A program made the position numbers and the translations under genes. From Cristatella mucedo (lineage: Eukaryota; Bryozoa; Phylactolaemata; Cristatellidae): 40,798 nt of DNA. The stretch's first letter is position 1. Every line of letters begins with the position of its first letter. Under the pieces are notes generated by a model. It did no database searches and was not told where the DNA came from. It was given only the letters and a program-made list of their open reading frames with translations. The stretch lies in the NCBI GenBank assembly GCA_009760855.2, contig WPIO01000208.1:297501-338298 (forward strand), read 5' to 3'. Positions 9,186 to 20,300 of the stretch are shown piece by piece.

Positions 9186-10920
9186 TCAGAGGTGCTCCTT
9201 GACGTACGAGCCACAGAGAAGCGTCGCCGCTAAGCTGCACCGCTGTCTGGCCAATGTCATCGACTCCTGCCCTTCCGGCGCCTCCACCGCCGCCGCCGCC
9301 GCTTGCTTGGATGGACCTGGGTTGCTGGCCTCGATGGCCAGCAACCCAGGTACGGTATTTAGGAATAGTAGTCAGCACGGCCAGGTATTCAGGAACGCCG
9401 CCTGTGCTCGCTGTTCTATGACCAGCATTGTGGAAGCGATCGGATTTCGGTGCACAGTGCCCGTACGCTTAAGCCCCATGGGTAGTGGGAACTTTGGTCC
9501 TCTAAGGACGACCTTCGGCATGCTTCTGTCGCCAGCGTCGCAGGAGTGCCCGCTCGTCGGCACGCCGCTCGTCACAGCAGCTGGCGGTGGCAGTGACGAG
9601 GCGGAGCAGCTGTGCTCCCGCGCCGTGCGCTGCCTCTTTGATAGCGCCGCTCTCCCCGACGAGTGCTCGTTTATGTGCCCGGTCGGCTCGTTCGTCTCCG
9701 GCGGCAACTGCCGCCTGCCCAACTCGACGCGATCATGCGACTACGAGATGGACGCTGCTGCAGCACTGCTTCGAGCCAACGGCGAGGCAGCTCGCGGCGC
9801 GAGCTTCGTGAACGACACGCTCGTCGTGCCCGTGAACGATAAGCTGGCCGCCTGCGTCGCTTGCGTCGTGACAGCGTACTTGGACTTCGAGGTCCTGGCC
9901 AACGGCAGCTCGCTGCTAGTCCGCAGCGGCGGCGGCGACAGCGGCGATCAGAACACGACTATTAAGTCGCCGTTCTTCGTCGTTGACGGCAGCGTCGCCA
10001 AGGTGTGCGTTCCGAGGCAGCAAGCTGTGGGCGTGGACCACTCCTTAGGCGGGTGCACACAGCTGCCAGACGCCGTGTCCACCGCTCTCATTTGCGTCTC
10101 GGTAGCGTCGCTGATTGCATATCTCGCACTCTTTGCCGCGATAGATCAGCTGCGACGGTTTCCGGGCGACATGGTGGCCAGCGAGTCGTGCGCCTTCCTC
10201 GTGGCGTTCTCTCTCTTCTTGCTACGGCCGGCTGCGGCCCACTCCGCCATTATCTGCTCGGGTCTGGCGACGGGCATCCATTACTTCCTGTTGGCCGCTT
10301 TCGCCTGGATGGCGCTGTACGCGGCGGAAGTTGTCAGGGCGCTCTCCTTCGACCGCACCATCGCACAGGGTGGTGCGAGACAGCGGCGAGCGGCGTACCA
10401 CTTGCTCGGCTGGGGCCTGCCGCTCGCCTTCGTCGGCGCGGGGCTGCTGGCCGACCACGTCGAAGCGAGCGTTCGGCCGGCGTACGGCCTCCCTCAGTGC
10501 TTCATTCGCAGCCGCTTCGGCAACAGGGTGTTCTTCATGGCGCCCGCCTGCGTCTGCGTGTCACTCAGCGTCGCCGTCTACGGGTACATGGTCGTCAAGC
10601 TGGCTGTAATAGCGAGGCAGACGCGGAGCGCGAGACGCGGGACGCAGCTAGACAAGCTCGTGCTCAGCGTCAAGCTCATCTTCGCTCTCGGACTGCTGTG
10701 GATGTTCGCCGTTCTCGCCTCGTTCGTCGACAGCGCCGAGCTCGAGTGTGCATTCGTCGTGCTCAACTCTTCGCAGGGCCTGTTCCTGCTCATCGCGTTC
10801 GCCAGCAACAAGGAAGTGTACAGGTGGTGCAGAGGTTTATCGTCAAGACCGCATTCGAGTTCATCCACAGCGACAACGGTCCTGTCGGACTCGTCGGCAG
10901 CCGTAGCGACGGCTCGTTGA
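9186..10920 (+). CDS. Receptor exon D: rest of ectodomain and seven transmembrane helices
   Basis: Last exon, 577 codons plus TGA, entering in phase 2 after TTATTACAG. The first 290 residues or so are extracellular with many cysteines, including a second FRNAACARC motif and N-glycosylation sites. Seven hydrophobic segments follow at roughly 10,075-10,146, 10,170-10,235, 10,240-10,335, 10,390-10,460, 10,525-10,605, 10,665-10,730 and 10,745-10,810. Class B/adhesion or Methuselah-like hallmarks are HYFLLAAFAWM in helix 3, GWGLPL in helix 4, a paired cysteine in the second outer loop (PQCFI), WMF in helix 6 and NSSQGLF in helix 7. The tail is Ser/Thr-rich, as in G-protein receptors controlled by phosphorylation. 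I see no GPS autoproteolysis motif. GC content and codon use are higher than in exons A-C. Confidence 0.85.
9315..9351. repeat. Perfect 16-bp inverted repeat inside receptor exon D
   Basis: Two 16-bp arms (9315-9330 and 9336-9351) around a 5-nt loop, in coding sequence for a Gly/Leu/Ala/Ser/Asn-rich stretch of the ectodomain. It could form a strong hairpin in the mRNA or be a templated fold-back insertion. Confidence 0.9.
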
Positions 10921-10996
10921 AGGGCGGTAAAACTGTGTTGCATTAAATTGCGTTTTGTAAGGTTAAGGTCTGTGGGTTAGACTATTTCTAAGGCCT

Positions 10997-11002
10997 AATA
11001 AA
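10997..11002 (+). terminator. Polyadenylation signal of receptor gene
   Basis: AATAAA 77 bp after the receptor stop codon, in AT-rich sequence. The cleavage site should lie near 11,015-11,030. Confidence 0.7.
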
Positions 11003-11015
11003 ATGATTTATAAAT

Positions 11016-11064
11016 TTTAAACGATTGACGTTTGTCTGGCATGTTCTGATAAAGCTCACAAATA
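11016..11064. repeat. 3' flank of receptor gene, duplicated at 21,117-21,165
   Basis: Nearly exact 49-bp match to 21,117-21,165. It marks the right end of each duplication unit. Confidence 0.85.
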
Positions 11065-11077
11065 TATATACAATTCA

Positions 11078-11205
11078 TTGGTGTAGCGCCCCAAAAGAAC
11101 TTAATCTCTATTCAGGCGCTTCACACGTGCCACGGGGCCCGAGCCCATGACCTCAGTCAGACCTTGGTCGGGGCGAGCACCTTAACCGCTGGACCAAACC
11201 AAACC

Positions 11206-11207
<2 letters not shown>
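11078..11207 (-). mobile_element. tRNA-headed SINE, copy 2
   Basis: Unit 2 counterpart of the SINE at 1,137-1,266, same orientation, about 93% identical by eye. It lies directly at the junction between the two duplication units. Confidence 0.75.
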
Positions 11208-11460
<253 letters not shown>

Positions 11461-11892
11461 TCCAGAATAACTCCTCGGTTGTTTGAAGGCTTGGATCTCA
11501 CTGCATGCACCTTATGGTGGTCGACTTCTGCGAATCAGTCCGTTTGCCAGTCAGCAAGGCTGTGCAGCTGATCAGTAGCAGCCGAGCAGTAGTCACCAAG
11601 CGATCGAGGTGGCGGAGGCGGCAGCTGCCTGCTCCTCTTGGTGCCGCGTGCAGACGCCACACACGGGCAGGTGCCCGAGCGCTGCTTGGCAGCGTCGGGC
11701 ATAGCAGCCACCGGCACACAAATCGATTTGGACATCCGATCGATCACTCGCAAGCGTGCACCAGATGCCGGCGGCTTTCCTCTACGCGGCCCTTTGCAAC
11801 CCCTGACCCCCCCACCGCTCCCCCTGGCCGAAAAACGGCAGCCAAGAGCTCGGGCCTTAGGGATTCTCTCGGGCACTCGCATCATCAGCCTT

Positions 11893-12063
11893 TCATCTGC
11901 CTCGTGCAGATAGGGGTGTCTTTGGCAAGCACTTCGCCGCACCTTGCTGCTGCAGCTGCTGCTCCAAGAAAACGCTCAATTCAACTGGAGGAGACGACGG
12001 ACCGCGTGTGGCTGCAGCTGCTGGCTCGGCTACGCCCAGGCAGGCTGGCCAAGCTGCAAATTG
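11893..12063 (-). CDS. Candidate antisense gene, terminal exon (unit 2)
   Basis: Counterpart of 1807-1977 with the same 171-bp length, acceptor and stop. Changes include A to V, P to Q and S to A. Coding status is as uncertain as in unit 1. Confidence 0.28.
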   Translation of the reverse strand, partial: QFAAWPACLGVAEPAAAATRGPSSPPVELSVFLEQQLQQQGAAKCLPKTPLSARGR

Positions 12064-12182
12064 CTGCAGTCAACCGATGCCCTTTGGTCGATTTCTTTAG
12101 GAGTATTAGTAAAAACAACAAGGATAAGACTCTACGTATAGCGAGCGAACTAAGAGAATTCAATCGCTTTCTGTGTACTTAC

Positions 12183-12389
12183 AGGCAACTCTGTCGGGCG
12201 TTTGGCTAGCTTGGCTAGTCGTGAGAGCGCTTGCCGTGGGCGACCATTGGCTACCAAGAATCTCTTGAGTGCCGCCAACGGCTGCCCACCGCCACTTTCT
12301 AAGAAACCAGAGAGCGCCTCCATAGAAACTGCAGCAAACTCATCCCCCACACAGGCAAAGGCTCGTCGTTGAGTTTTGCTTGCGCTCAA
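12183..12389 (-). CDS. Candidate antisense gene, internal exon (unit 2)
   Basis: Counterpart of 2096-2302 with the same 207-bp length and the same GTAAGT donor. The intron to the next exon is 119 bp against 118 bp in unit 1. Confidence 0.3.
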
Positions 12390-12601
12390 CTAAAAGATCT
12401 TTATTCACCGACTTCAGAGTTCGACCCGGTGTACGGACAGGTGTACGGACAGCTGTGACGGAGTGCTGCCGATGCAGATGCCTGGAGACAGATGTGTACG
12501 CACAGGTAAATGCCCTGCGCCATGCCCTTCGCACGCGTGGCGTACCACTCATACCACTGGCTCGAGCCTTCGGAGAGCCACTACAGGCGCGATATTACTC
12601 A

Positions 12602-12712
12602 CCATTCAATCGCGTTTCCCTTTGCAGCAAATGTAAAGCGCCTAGAAAGAGATTGCGATCTCTGAGGGCACTTTGTCAAGTGCATTATTATTATTACTAT
12701 TATCATTACAGT
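12602..12712 (+). mobile_element. LINE 3' end, plus strand (unit 2)
   Basis: Identical to 2,515-2,625. It lies inside the 553-bp near-identical tract. Confidence 0.75.
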
Positions 12713-14279
12713 CGCGGCTGTCATCGGCACCCGTAAGCCCTGGACACTCTAATCGGGCCACAGGATCGTTTCACCAGGGTCCGGCTCGAAACACACCCGA
12801 AACTGGCCTGGTTTAGTGACCAATCCCCGATCTACCCGATGACTATTGGGTTTAATATCTGGAAGGCCCACGAAGGCTTACATGGGATGAGATCCCGAAA
12901 GGCCCTCACATTGTTAACGAGGGACCTCAACCTCCCAAACTGGGGCCTGCCTTCTCGTGGCGTAGCTACAGCTCTGCCGGTTGCGGCACTCCTTCTCCTC
13001 GACGCAGCGACTCCACCGTGAATTTCCTCGTCCTTCGGCGGCCGAACCTTTCGAGCGTGCCGCTACGATTAGCGGTGCATTTGGGGCGGATTCGGTTCGA
13101 TTCCTCAGTTCAGCCATTGCTGCCGGCTCTGCCTGCAGCCACGGCTGCTTCTCGCTTCGGTCTCACGAATGACAGCACTGTAGCGGCGGCCTCAGCTGCG
13201 GCTCCTGGCACGCTGGGCGATCGCAGACGCCGACAGAAGCGCTGGATAAGAGGAGGCAGTGCGGCCAAAGGTCAATGCCTGCCGCCGCCTTGGCTTGCAC
13301 GGCTCAGCCAAGGCGGCGGGCAGGCAGGCGGGCGGGCTCGGCCGCTGCCCGCTCGCTCGACCCAGCGCATTCTGCGGCTTCCGTTGCCGGGCTGCCGCTA
13401 ACCACATGCCGGCGTCCTATCGTTCACTGCTGTGCTCGGTTTGGACTACTGAGATCTCACTCAAACTGGCTAGGAGGACAAGGCCGCCGTCGACCACGCT
13501 AGAAGAGCAAAGCGGCCGACTACGGCAAACCAGGCGTCCGCTCGATCGCCCGATCTCGCCGAACACACGCGGGTACCGCATGCGTTGGCACGGTGCGTGA
13601 CATTAGCCGCCTCTGACACAAGAATCTCGCTTCCGACACTGAATCGGCTATCGTCGACGTCACGGGTCACCCTACTCTACGAGGGCTCAGTTCCTGTGGC
13701 CCAGGCAAAATGCGACCAACGCATTGTAAGAGCTCTACTGCCAAAGGGCGCTGACCGGTCAACCGTGGTCAGGAAGCCAGTGCTCTTGGAGGCCTCCAGT
13801 TCTTGAGAAACAAAGCCTCGCTGTGATGTTGCAATCCCGGACTGCTGATTGCGAGCGACCTTGCGGCGGCGGAGGTCCATATATGCAACAAGAGTCGATC
13901 GTAACCAGCCGCTGCTGCAGATCAGCAGACCGTATCCCTCATTATGTCGCCTAAGTGTCTACCTATCAAGATTATACGTAGCGATAGACGAGGATAGATA
14001 CTCGGCGCTATTTCAGCCGGCTGCTAAAGCTTTATCCATCACTCCGTTGAGAGGAGGCACATCCGTTTGGTCTCTGGAAGTAAATCTCTCCATGGCTTAT
14101 TAATCTTTCGCTTTGATTAATGTTAGGACGTTGGCTTGTTGCAGAGATGCAGCGTTACGCACGAATCTTCTATGCTTATGCATTTTCCAGCCAAGTTTAC
14201 ATGCAAGTTAATCTCAGCCTGAATTCTGCTTGAGGTGACCTAGACATTATTGCTGTTCCGTTTTTTCCGATAATTGCAG

Positions 14280-14741
14280 ATTCCTTGACAGATTCAGTCG
14301 GAGAAGCAGTTCAAAAACGCCGCGAATCTCACGGGCAGTCTGTGCATTATGTTTGTACGCTCATACTTATCATTGAATTCGGAAGAAATGCAGCCGAGTT
14401 GTCTGCTCTACCCGATGACTTTAGCCAATACGGTGACCAAGCAGATTTTTCTCGTGGCATTTATTCGTGCAATTCAACGAGAAAAGACGATTGCGATTCA
14501 ATACTCTGCTCGCGTAGCGACTACTGCAGCTTGTTCGGCACCTGCTGCCGGGACAAGACCGACGTCGTCACGCGTGGGCGCTTGGCTAAACATTATTACG
14601 TCTGCGCTACAAACTTGAACGTGCCTGACTGCTTCAGCGACGGTGGAATATTCGTTGTGAATAGATGTCCGTCGCACAAAGCGAGCAACAGCTTAAGCCG
14701 TCAATGCGAAGCCCAAAAGAATGTGACCACGAACGAGGCTG
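14280..14741 (+). pseudogene. Receptor copy 2, exon A'
   Basis: Same length as 4155-4616, with intact acceptor and donor and an open frame. By hand about 15 codons are changed and about 8 are silently changed against copy 1, most replacements clustering in the somatomedin-B region. Two cysteines are lost: DFC becomes DFS, and the CSC of the module becomes CSR. The C-terminal third is nearly unchanged. With no seven-helix exon downstream, this copy cannot encode a receptor in this assembly; it is a decaying duplicate or a source of soluble ectodomain. Confidence 0.7.
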
Positions 14742-15300
14742 GTAAGCTTTGGCTCGGGCTCGGATGCTAGCAAGAAGCGCGCCGGAAGGAAGTCCAAGGT
14801 GCGCAGGAAGGAAGGTCCAGATGCTCGAGGCTTTTCGTCATTACCGGCTGGATGGCCCGTTCGCATGCGTCTAGTAAACCGATTAAAGTAATCTGGAATT
14901 ATCGGAGCCTTACCTAGACAAGGGACCTAACCGTGTCAAGGAACGAAATTCGCGCGCTGACAGTGTTCAAGCTTGTCTTCAGCAGAATTTCCCTAGTTTA
15001 TCTAGGCTGCACCAACACGTCCAGCAAATGATCGCAAGAGACCATAGCTAGCCGAGGTGTGTATTACTCTGGCGTTTAGCGTAAGAAGCTAATTCGACTC
15101 GGAATACGAAACAATGATTACACGACGTTCATGTAGAAATATTAGGCGCCAGAGGTTTTTTATTACCAGGTTTTTACTTTTACCAGTGCATTCCAAATCA
15201 GCCAGTTGACGGGCGCTCAAGATCATTCGTTCGTTCCGAGTTCTTAGGATTAAGAACTGGGTGACATAGTGAACGGCTTAGATGGTTATAGCGGCACATT

Positions 15301-15304
15301 ATAC

Positions 15305-15343
<39 letters not shown>

Positions 15344-15353
15344 ATATATATAT

Positions 15354-15431
<78 letters not shown>
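15301..15431. repeat. TA microsatellite replacing 880 bp
   Basis: About 130 bp of TA with few interruptions, standing where unit 1 has 5,200-6,080. Homology resumes with GGCTGTAGCCGTGCTTCA at 15,440 (6,084 in unit 1). Confidence 0.95.
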
Positions 15432-15435
<4 letters not shown>

Positions 15436-15559
15436 GCAGGCTGTAGCCGTGCTTCAAGGTGACAGCTCTGCCAGAATTGCCCAAGCGGTTTCAGGGACTA
15501 ACACGCACTACATGAGCTACGGTTGTAGTTGCTGTTGACATTATAGTAGGCTCCAAAGC

Positions 15560-15673
15560 GCAAGGGAAAAGAGAGCTCGAGAGAGCAGAGGGGAGAGAGA
15601 GAGAGGGCGAGAGTGGGTGTGGGGGAGGGAGGGGATTGAAACTAGTAGACAGCGAGAGAGAGGGTGAGAGAGA
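15560..15673. repeat. GA-rich microsatellite, left part
   Basis: Interrupted GA run, homologous to 6,215-6,330 of unit 1, ending at the solo LTR. Confidence 0.9.
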
Positions 15674-16008
15674 TGTAGTTCGTATGTATGTATTGTATGC
15701 AAGCTCCTCTGATAAGCCATTGGTGAGCTGTTAGAAGCACCAACTAGAGGAGCTGGGCACTGCTGTGGTCCGCCAATGATGTGGCATCGACACAGGCCAG
15801 GTAACCAGCTGGTGGCCAGATGGTGGATTCACCATCAGGGTCGGCCTGTGCAGAGTTGTGGTCGATGAATCATCGGAGTCGACCAGGGGACTGGGAGACT
15901 GTTGAGAGTAGAGGCCGAGGGGAGCCGTGTGCTCTTGGGCTCCGTGCGTTGGGAATAAACTGTCGGTGTTGTGCATCGGCCGGCTCTCTACTGTGCGACC
16001 AAACTACA
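15674..16008 (+). mobile_element. Solo LTR, 335 bp
   Basis: Begins TGTAGTT and ends AACTACA, a perfect 7-bp terminal inverted repeat with TG..CA ends. It is flanked by AGAGA on both sides (15,669-15,673 and 16,009-16,013), a 5-bp target duplication as made by Gypsy-type integrases, though the GA-rich surroundings make such a match easy. An AATAAA lies at 15,954-15,959, about 50 bp before the end, as expected for an LTR. Unit 1 has no insertion at the matching place. No internal region or second LTR is present. Strand is given by the AATAAA. Confidence 0.75.
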
Positions 16009-16240
16009 AGAGATAGAAAGAGAGGCTGAGATTAGAGAGACGGAGATACAGACAGGCAGAGGCAGAGCCAGGGACAGGCAGGCAGTCAAAGGCATATGCA
16101 GAGAGAGGGAGAAAAAGGGTGAGACAAGGGCGATGCAGAGAGGGTCAGAGATAGAAAGAGAGGGAGGAAGATAGAGATAGAGAGAGACACAGAGATAGAG
16201 ACAGAGAGACAGAGAGAGACACAGAGAGACACAGAGAGAC

Positions 16241-16302
<62 letters not shown>

Positions 16303-16778
16303 AGGGAGAAAGAGGGAGAGAGAGGGAGAAACTGAGAAGCTGAGATACAGACAGGCAGAGGCAGAAATCAAAGGCTTATGCAGAGAGAGCGAGAAGTAGA
16401 GATGGTGAGAGAGGGAGATAAAAAAAAGAGAGAGGGAGTGAGAGAGAGATAGAGAGAGACAGAGAGGCAGAGAGACAGAGAGACAGAGCGAAAGAGAGAC
16501 AGAGAGAGATTAGTGAGGGAGATAGAGACAGATAGACAGCGAGAGAGAGGAGAGAAAGAGAGAGAAACGGGGAGGCAGAGAGACAGAGATACAGACACAC
16601 AAAGAGAGGCAGAGACAGGGACAAACAGAAAAAGGCAGAGGCAGAAAGGGGGACGGGGAGATGGAGACGGAGAGAGGGAGAAAGAAAACAGAGAGAGACA
16701 GAGGGAGAGAGGAGAGAGATAGACAGAGATAGACAGACGGAGAGAGGGAGAGGAAGAGAGAAAGAGGGGAGATATAGG

Positions 16779-16835
<57 letters not shown>

Positions 16836-16910
16836 TAAGGATAGTTAGACAGACAGAGACAAAAAAAGAGAGAGGGATGTCTGTGTGCGTGTGTGTGTTT
16901 GTGTGTGTGT
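16009..16910. repeat. GA-rich microsatellite, expanded right part
   Basis: About 900 bp of GA with GACA, GGGA and CAGA interruptions, ending in a short TG run to about 16,910. The unit 1 equivalent is a few hundred bp. Apparent Ser/Leu-rich open frames on minus are artefacts. Confidence 0.95.
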
Positions 16911-17085
16911 GTTTGCATGCATGTGCTTGTGAACAATCCATGCACACCGGTAGAGGAAGTGCCAATAGCGAGGCAAGGATAGCGTCGCGTGTAGGCGTAT
17001 AGCACGTCCGTTGTGTGGGCGGTGCGTCGGCTGGGGTGGAACAAAATAATGGCAATGCCACTCGCAGACTTTTTCACCTTTACAG

Positions 17086-17227
17086 ATTTCGCATACACAC
17101 CGGTGACGGACAGGAAAACAGGAGTCACGTATATGAATGCTTACTGTGCCCAGTGCTGGGACGTCAGAATAGACAACTTGGTGATCTGGACTTGGAACTT
17201 TACCTGCTCCATGAAGTTCGATTCGAG
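17086..17227 (+). pseudogene. Receptor copy 2, exon B'
   Basis: Same length and phase as 6843-6984, acceptor intact, donor GAG|GTGGAG. The few replacements (for example W-N to R-K in the TG loop, R to M before NAYC) leave the YCAQC and NFTC motifs intact. Confidence 0.65.
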
Positions 17228-17601
17228 GTGGAGAGTTTTGCTGTTTCCTTCGACTGCGAACTTAGTGTGCTTCTTTCTTGGCGCTGACGGTTTCTCACTG
17301 CATCCATCTGTATATCCCACGATTCGCTGCATCCGGCTCTGGTGGCTGTGACTTACACGGGCCAGTTTCGCATGGCGGACCCTGCGACTCCAAATGCAGT
17401 TGACTGGGCGGAATGGTTTAGCGGCTGTACTGGTTCAATGGGCGTCCGGGAAGTCTTGAGGCTGGGAGGAATGAATGGGTTCCGCGAGTGTTTCTTGGGG
17501 TTGGAAGCCGCGACAGGCAGCAAGCGGCCATTGCTGTTCGGGGTGCTTCACAGTCGGGGCTCCGATCGTCTTATCAAATAAACCGAATTGTCTGACTCTT
17601 C

Positions 17602-17645
17602 ATAAGCTCTTGCTATTCAAAAAGAGGCTGTTAAATCAAATAGTA
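17602..17645 (+). mobile_element. Remnant of a SINE tail (unit 2)
   Basis: Counterpart of 7,362-7,405. Confidence 0.4.
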
Positions 17646-18109
17646 TTTTATAAGCCATTAAAGGTCATTCTGTGTCCTGCGTGCTGGAAAGTGGGAATAA
17701 GCAATAGCGTATATCTGAGCAATCAAAATCTGCTTTCTTAATTTATGTATATATATACATATATTAAGTTTCCGAAAAGTACATGGTGGCTGTATAACTA
17801 TGAATTCTGACATTTCGCACGGTTTCAAGTGAAGAGTTTGAGAGGCAGCAAAGCAATATTCTCGTAGCGAAAATCTGGCTGGGCGTCGTTGTTTCGCTAA
17901 GTTATGAACACTGTCTGCATTTAAGATTGGCCAATAACCCTCCACGCTTTCAATTGCTGTCAGCAGCCCTGGTGCGGACAGGCTGGTGATTGTAATATTT
18001 CTTCATTGCAGTCCTAAAGCTTATGCAAAGCGGTCGTAAAGTGCTTACTAGATTTGGTGCGACGTGGTTCGGCTAAAGAAAGCTTGGTAATATCGGATTT
18101 TCATTACAG

Positions 18110-18190
18110 ATTTCAAGAAAACTCCAAAGCTGAAAGCGACGACCGATTAGCAGATATTGAAGAGATTAGGCGCGCCGAGTCCTACCTGAG
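18110..18190 (+). pseudogene. Receptor copy 2, exon C'
   Basis: Same 81-bp length, acceptor, donor and phase as 7875-7955. The frame is open with several charge changes (N to D, Q to R, K to E). The donor is followed in frame by TGA, so unspliced read-through would end the protein. No partner exon D follows within the unit. Confidence 0.65.
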
Positions 18191-19059
18191 GTGAGCACGC
18201 TTAGTGCACTCCGTAAGAGCCCAGAGCTGCCAGCTCCCACGACCATAACTATGTCTCCTCGGTCTCTAGGAGACGTCGCGCTTTATGCGTAGCTTATCTC
18301 TGGTCGTTTTCGAACCTTCGCTGAAAATTCAGATCGTCGATTCTAGAAATTTAAGCACAGCAAAGGGCTCCATGAGATCCTGGCCTCACCATGGACGAAA
18401 AATGAGCAGGTCGTCGGCGAATCGCCCAGCGTATGGGTGCGGCAGTTCAGCGATCGCCTGAGGCTGTTCCCGGCTTCGGCTTCAATCCTAACTGGCTTGG
18501 CGCGTACGGAGGAGCGACGGTGCTTGGTGACCTCGAGTCTCCGCAGCAGGGGCAGCGAACCCAGTTTGGCATTGCCAACCATTTGCCAGCCTAAAGGCGT
18601 TATCCTTGACCCCCATCCTCTGACCCCTATATCATTGACCGTGAACCTTTGATCTTTGACCTTTTAAGATCCCTCCTCCATGAAATCCTCCCTTCCCAGC
18701 TCTCTCGACCCCTCCTTATTTTACTCCTCCTCTCTTGACCCTGTCTAATCGCTCGGTTTTCCAATTTGCAGCGTCAGCTGCTTCTTATCCATTAGTCGGG
18801 GGGGGGGTAAGCTTGGAGCAGGAATATCTGGATATAGGTCTATTCGTCCTTCTAGTAAAGCTCCTTCCTGCCTTTGCTTTGTGGCTGTCGGTTGGAAGTT
18901 CGGAACTGTCGGTCACCTAAAAGCGAATTCTCACTGATCCTGCGATTCTCTGAAGTATTTAACATTTATATTTCAGCATTATTCTACATCGGCGGGGCTG
19001 TTGCGGGTAGGCAATCGCACGATGCCATGCTAAGAGCGACGCAGGAAAAATGGTCAAAT

Positions 19060-20029
19060 TTTCGCATCGATGAACGAAAATTGAGCTGCACCCATTACGC
19101 GACACATGATTTAGAAAGATGTCGTTGATAGTTCAATCGGAAAAGCGCCGAACGGGTAGTTCAGAGGCTGCATAATAGATAACCGCTTCGGGCGAAATTT
19201 TTCTGCCCTCAATCCGAAGGCAGGCACCCCTTGGTCGTTCTCTACTTTTATATTACTGACTTTCTTACAATCACGGAAAAATGCATTGCAAAATGCGCAT
19301 GCAGAAAAATGACACATCAGCGATGCAAACTTCCCACTCGTGTCAACTATGCCTCACCAGAGCGAACCAGTTTAAGTCTGGCAGCTGGTAAAGTCTCTGG
19401 TCTCCGGTGACAGCAGAAGTTAGCATCACAGCTCGATGGCTGCATGTTGCAATTAAAGCATCCAGGCACCTGTGCATTCGGTCAGCTGAACGTGTTTCAT
19501 CTAGAGCAAGTGAGGAAACTAAAACAACCAAGCTTTATCTCATGCGACGAATCTCAATTATCCGTAGTCTGAGCACAGCTGATTCGGCAGAGTAACGAAC
19601 TATATGCAGCCCGTCGGGGCCAAGAGGTGGGAGTAAATAGGAGCGACGCAGCTCCGCTAGAGCCAAATTCTCACTGTCCAACGTATTTGGGCAAACGGCT
19701 TCAACTGCGTCGAACTTCGCTGGTCGCTCGTTTTAGCGGCACTCAGAGGGCGTGGCCGTGTGGTAATAACCATCCATACATCATAGACATGCATGTAAGC
19801 TAGGTGCCTAGCCACTTTTGGGCATACAGTTGGATGGTCACCCAAGACGAAAAGTCCAAGTGAATGCGCCCGTCACAACTGGCACAGTACTAACAGTATC
19901 ACAAAAAAATTGTAAGAGACAATCTTGTAACAAAACCTGATGTGGCTCAGAACTCAGTGACTTCTGGATGATTGGTTTGCTACGAAGCGTGCTTGCGACC
20001 CACTTTCTCACTTGTCCAGAAGCGATTGT
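19060..20029. other. Replacement sequence where exon D' should be, no recognised gene
   Basis: Homology to unit 1 stops at about 19,060. The following sequence has no similarity I can see to receptor exon D, no domain-bearing open frame and no clear repeat. Confidence 0.55.
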
Positions 20030-20300
20030 GAGTCAGTGAGAAGTGGTAAATGTAGTAGCAGCAACAGTCACGAAAGACAAGCCTAGCTGCAAGTTTTGCA
20101 CAAAACTTAAGCAAAGGCAACAAAGACCTGGAAGAAGCGAGTTTGAAAATTTTAGACTGTAAGTTCAAAATGCATAGACTAGCTTAAATGCATAGAATAG
20201 CTAAATGCATAAACTAGCTTAAGCACGGTATCTTCATCTAAGTAGGCCCGAATTTTGGGTAGTAGTTTATAACTGACAGCAGGCAGACTCGACTGTGTAG
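20030..20300 (-). mobile_element. Degenerate LINE fragment
   Basis: Plus-strand text aligns with 29,630-29,890 of the LINE (shared AAAGACAAGCCTAGCTGCA, then the GGTATC..CATCTAA segment) with many indels. It contains a threefold 17-19 bp tandem repeat (AATGCATA..CTAGCTTA) at 20,167-20,222. Confidence 0.6.

Larger units (their letters stand above)
1137..11064. repeat. Tandem segmental duplication, unit 1
   Basis: Collinear with 11,075-21,165. The offset is 10,087 at 2.3 kb, 10,125 at 4.2 kb, 10,243 at 6.8 kb, 10,000 at 9.0 kb and 10,101 at 11.0 kb, so the units differ by internal insertions and deletions. Most aligned stretches differ by several percent by eye. This unit is the complete one: it contains the seven-helix exon (9186-10920), its polyadenylation signal and the 3' flank. 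Both units start with the same minus-oriented SINE. Confidence 0.9.

Noticed and set aside
10005-10946. 313-codon plus frame overlapping the receptor exon
   Set aside because: It is a +1-type shadow of the GC-rich receptor coding frame, with no domain of its own.
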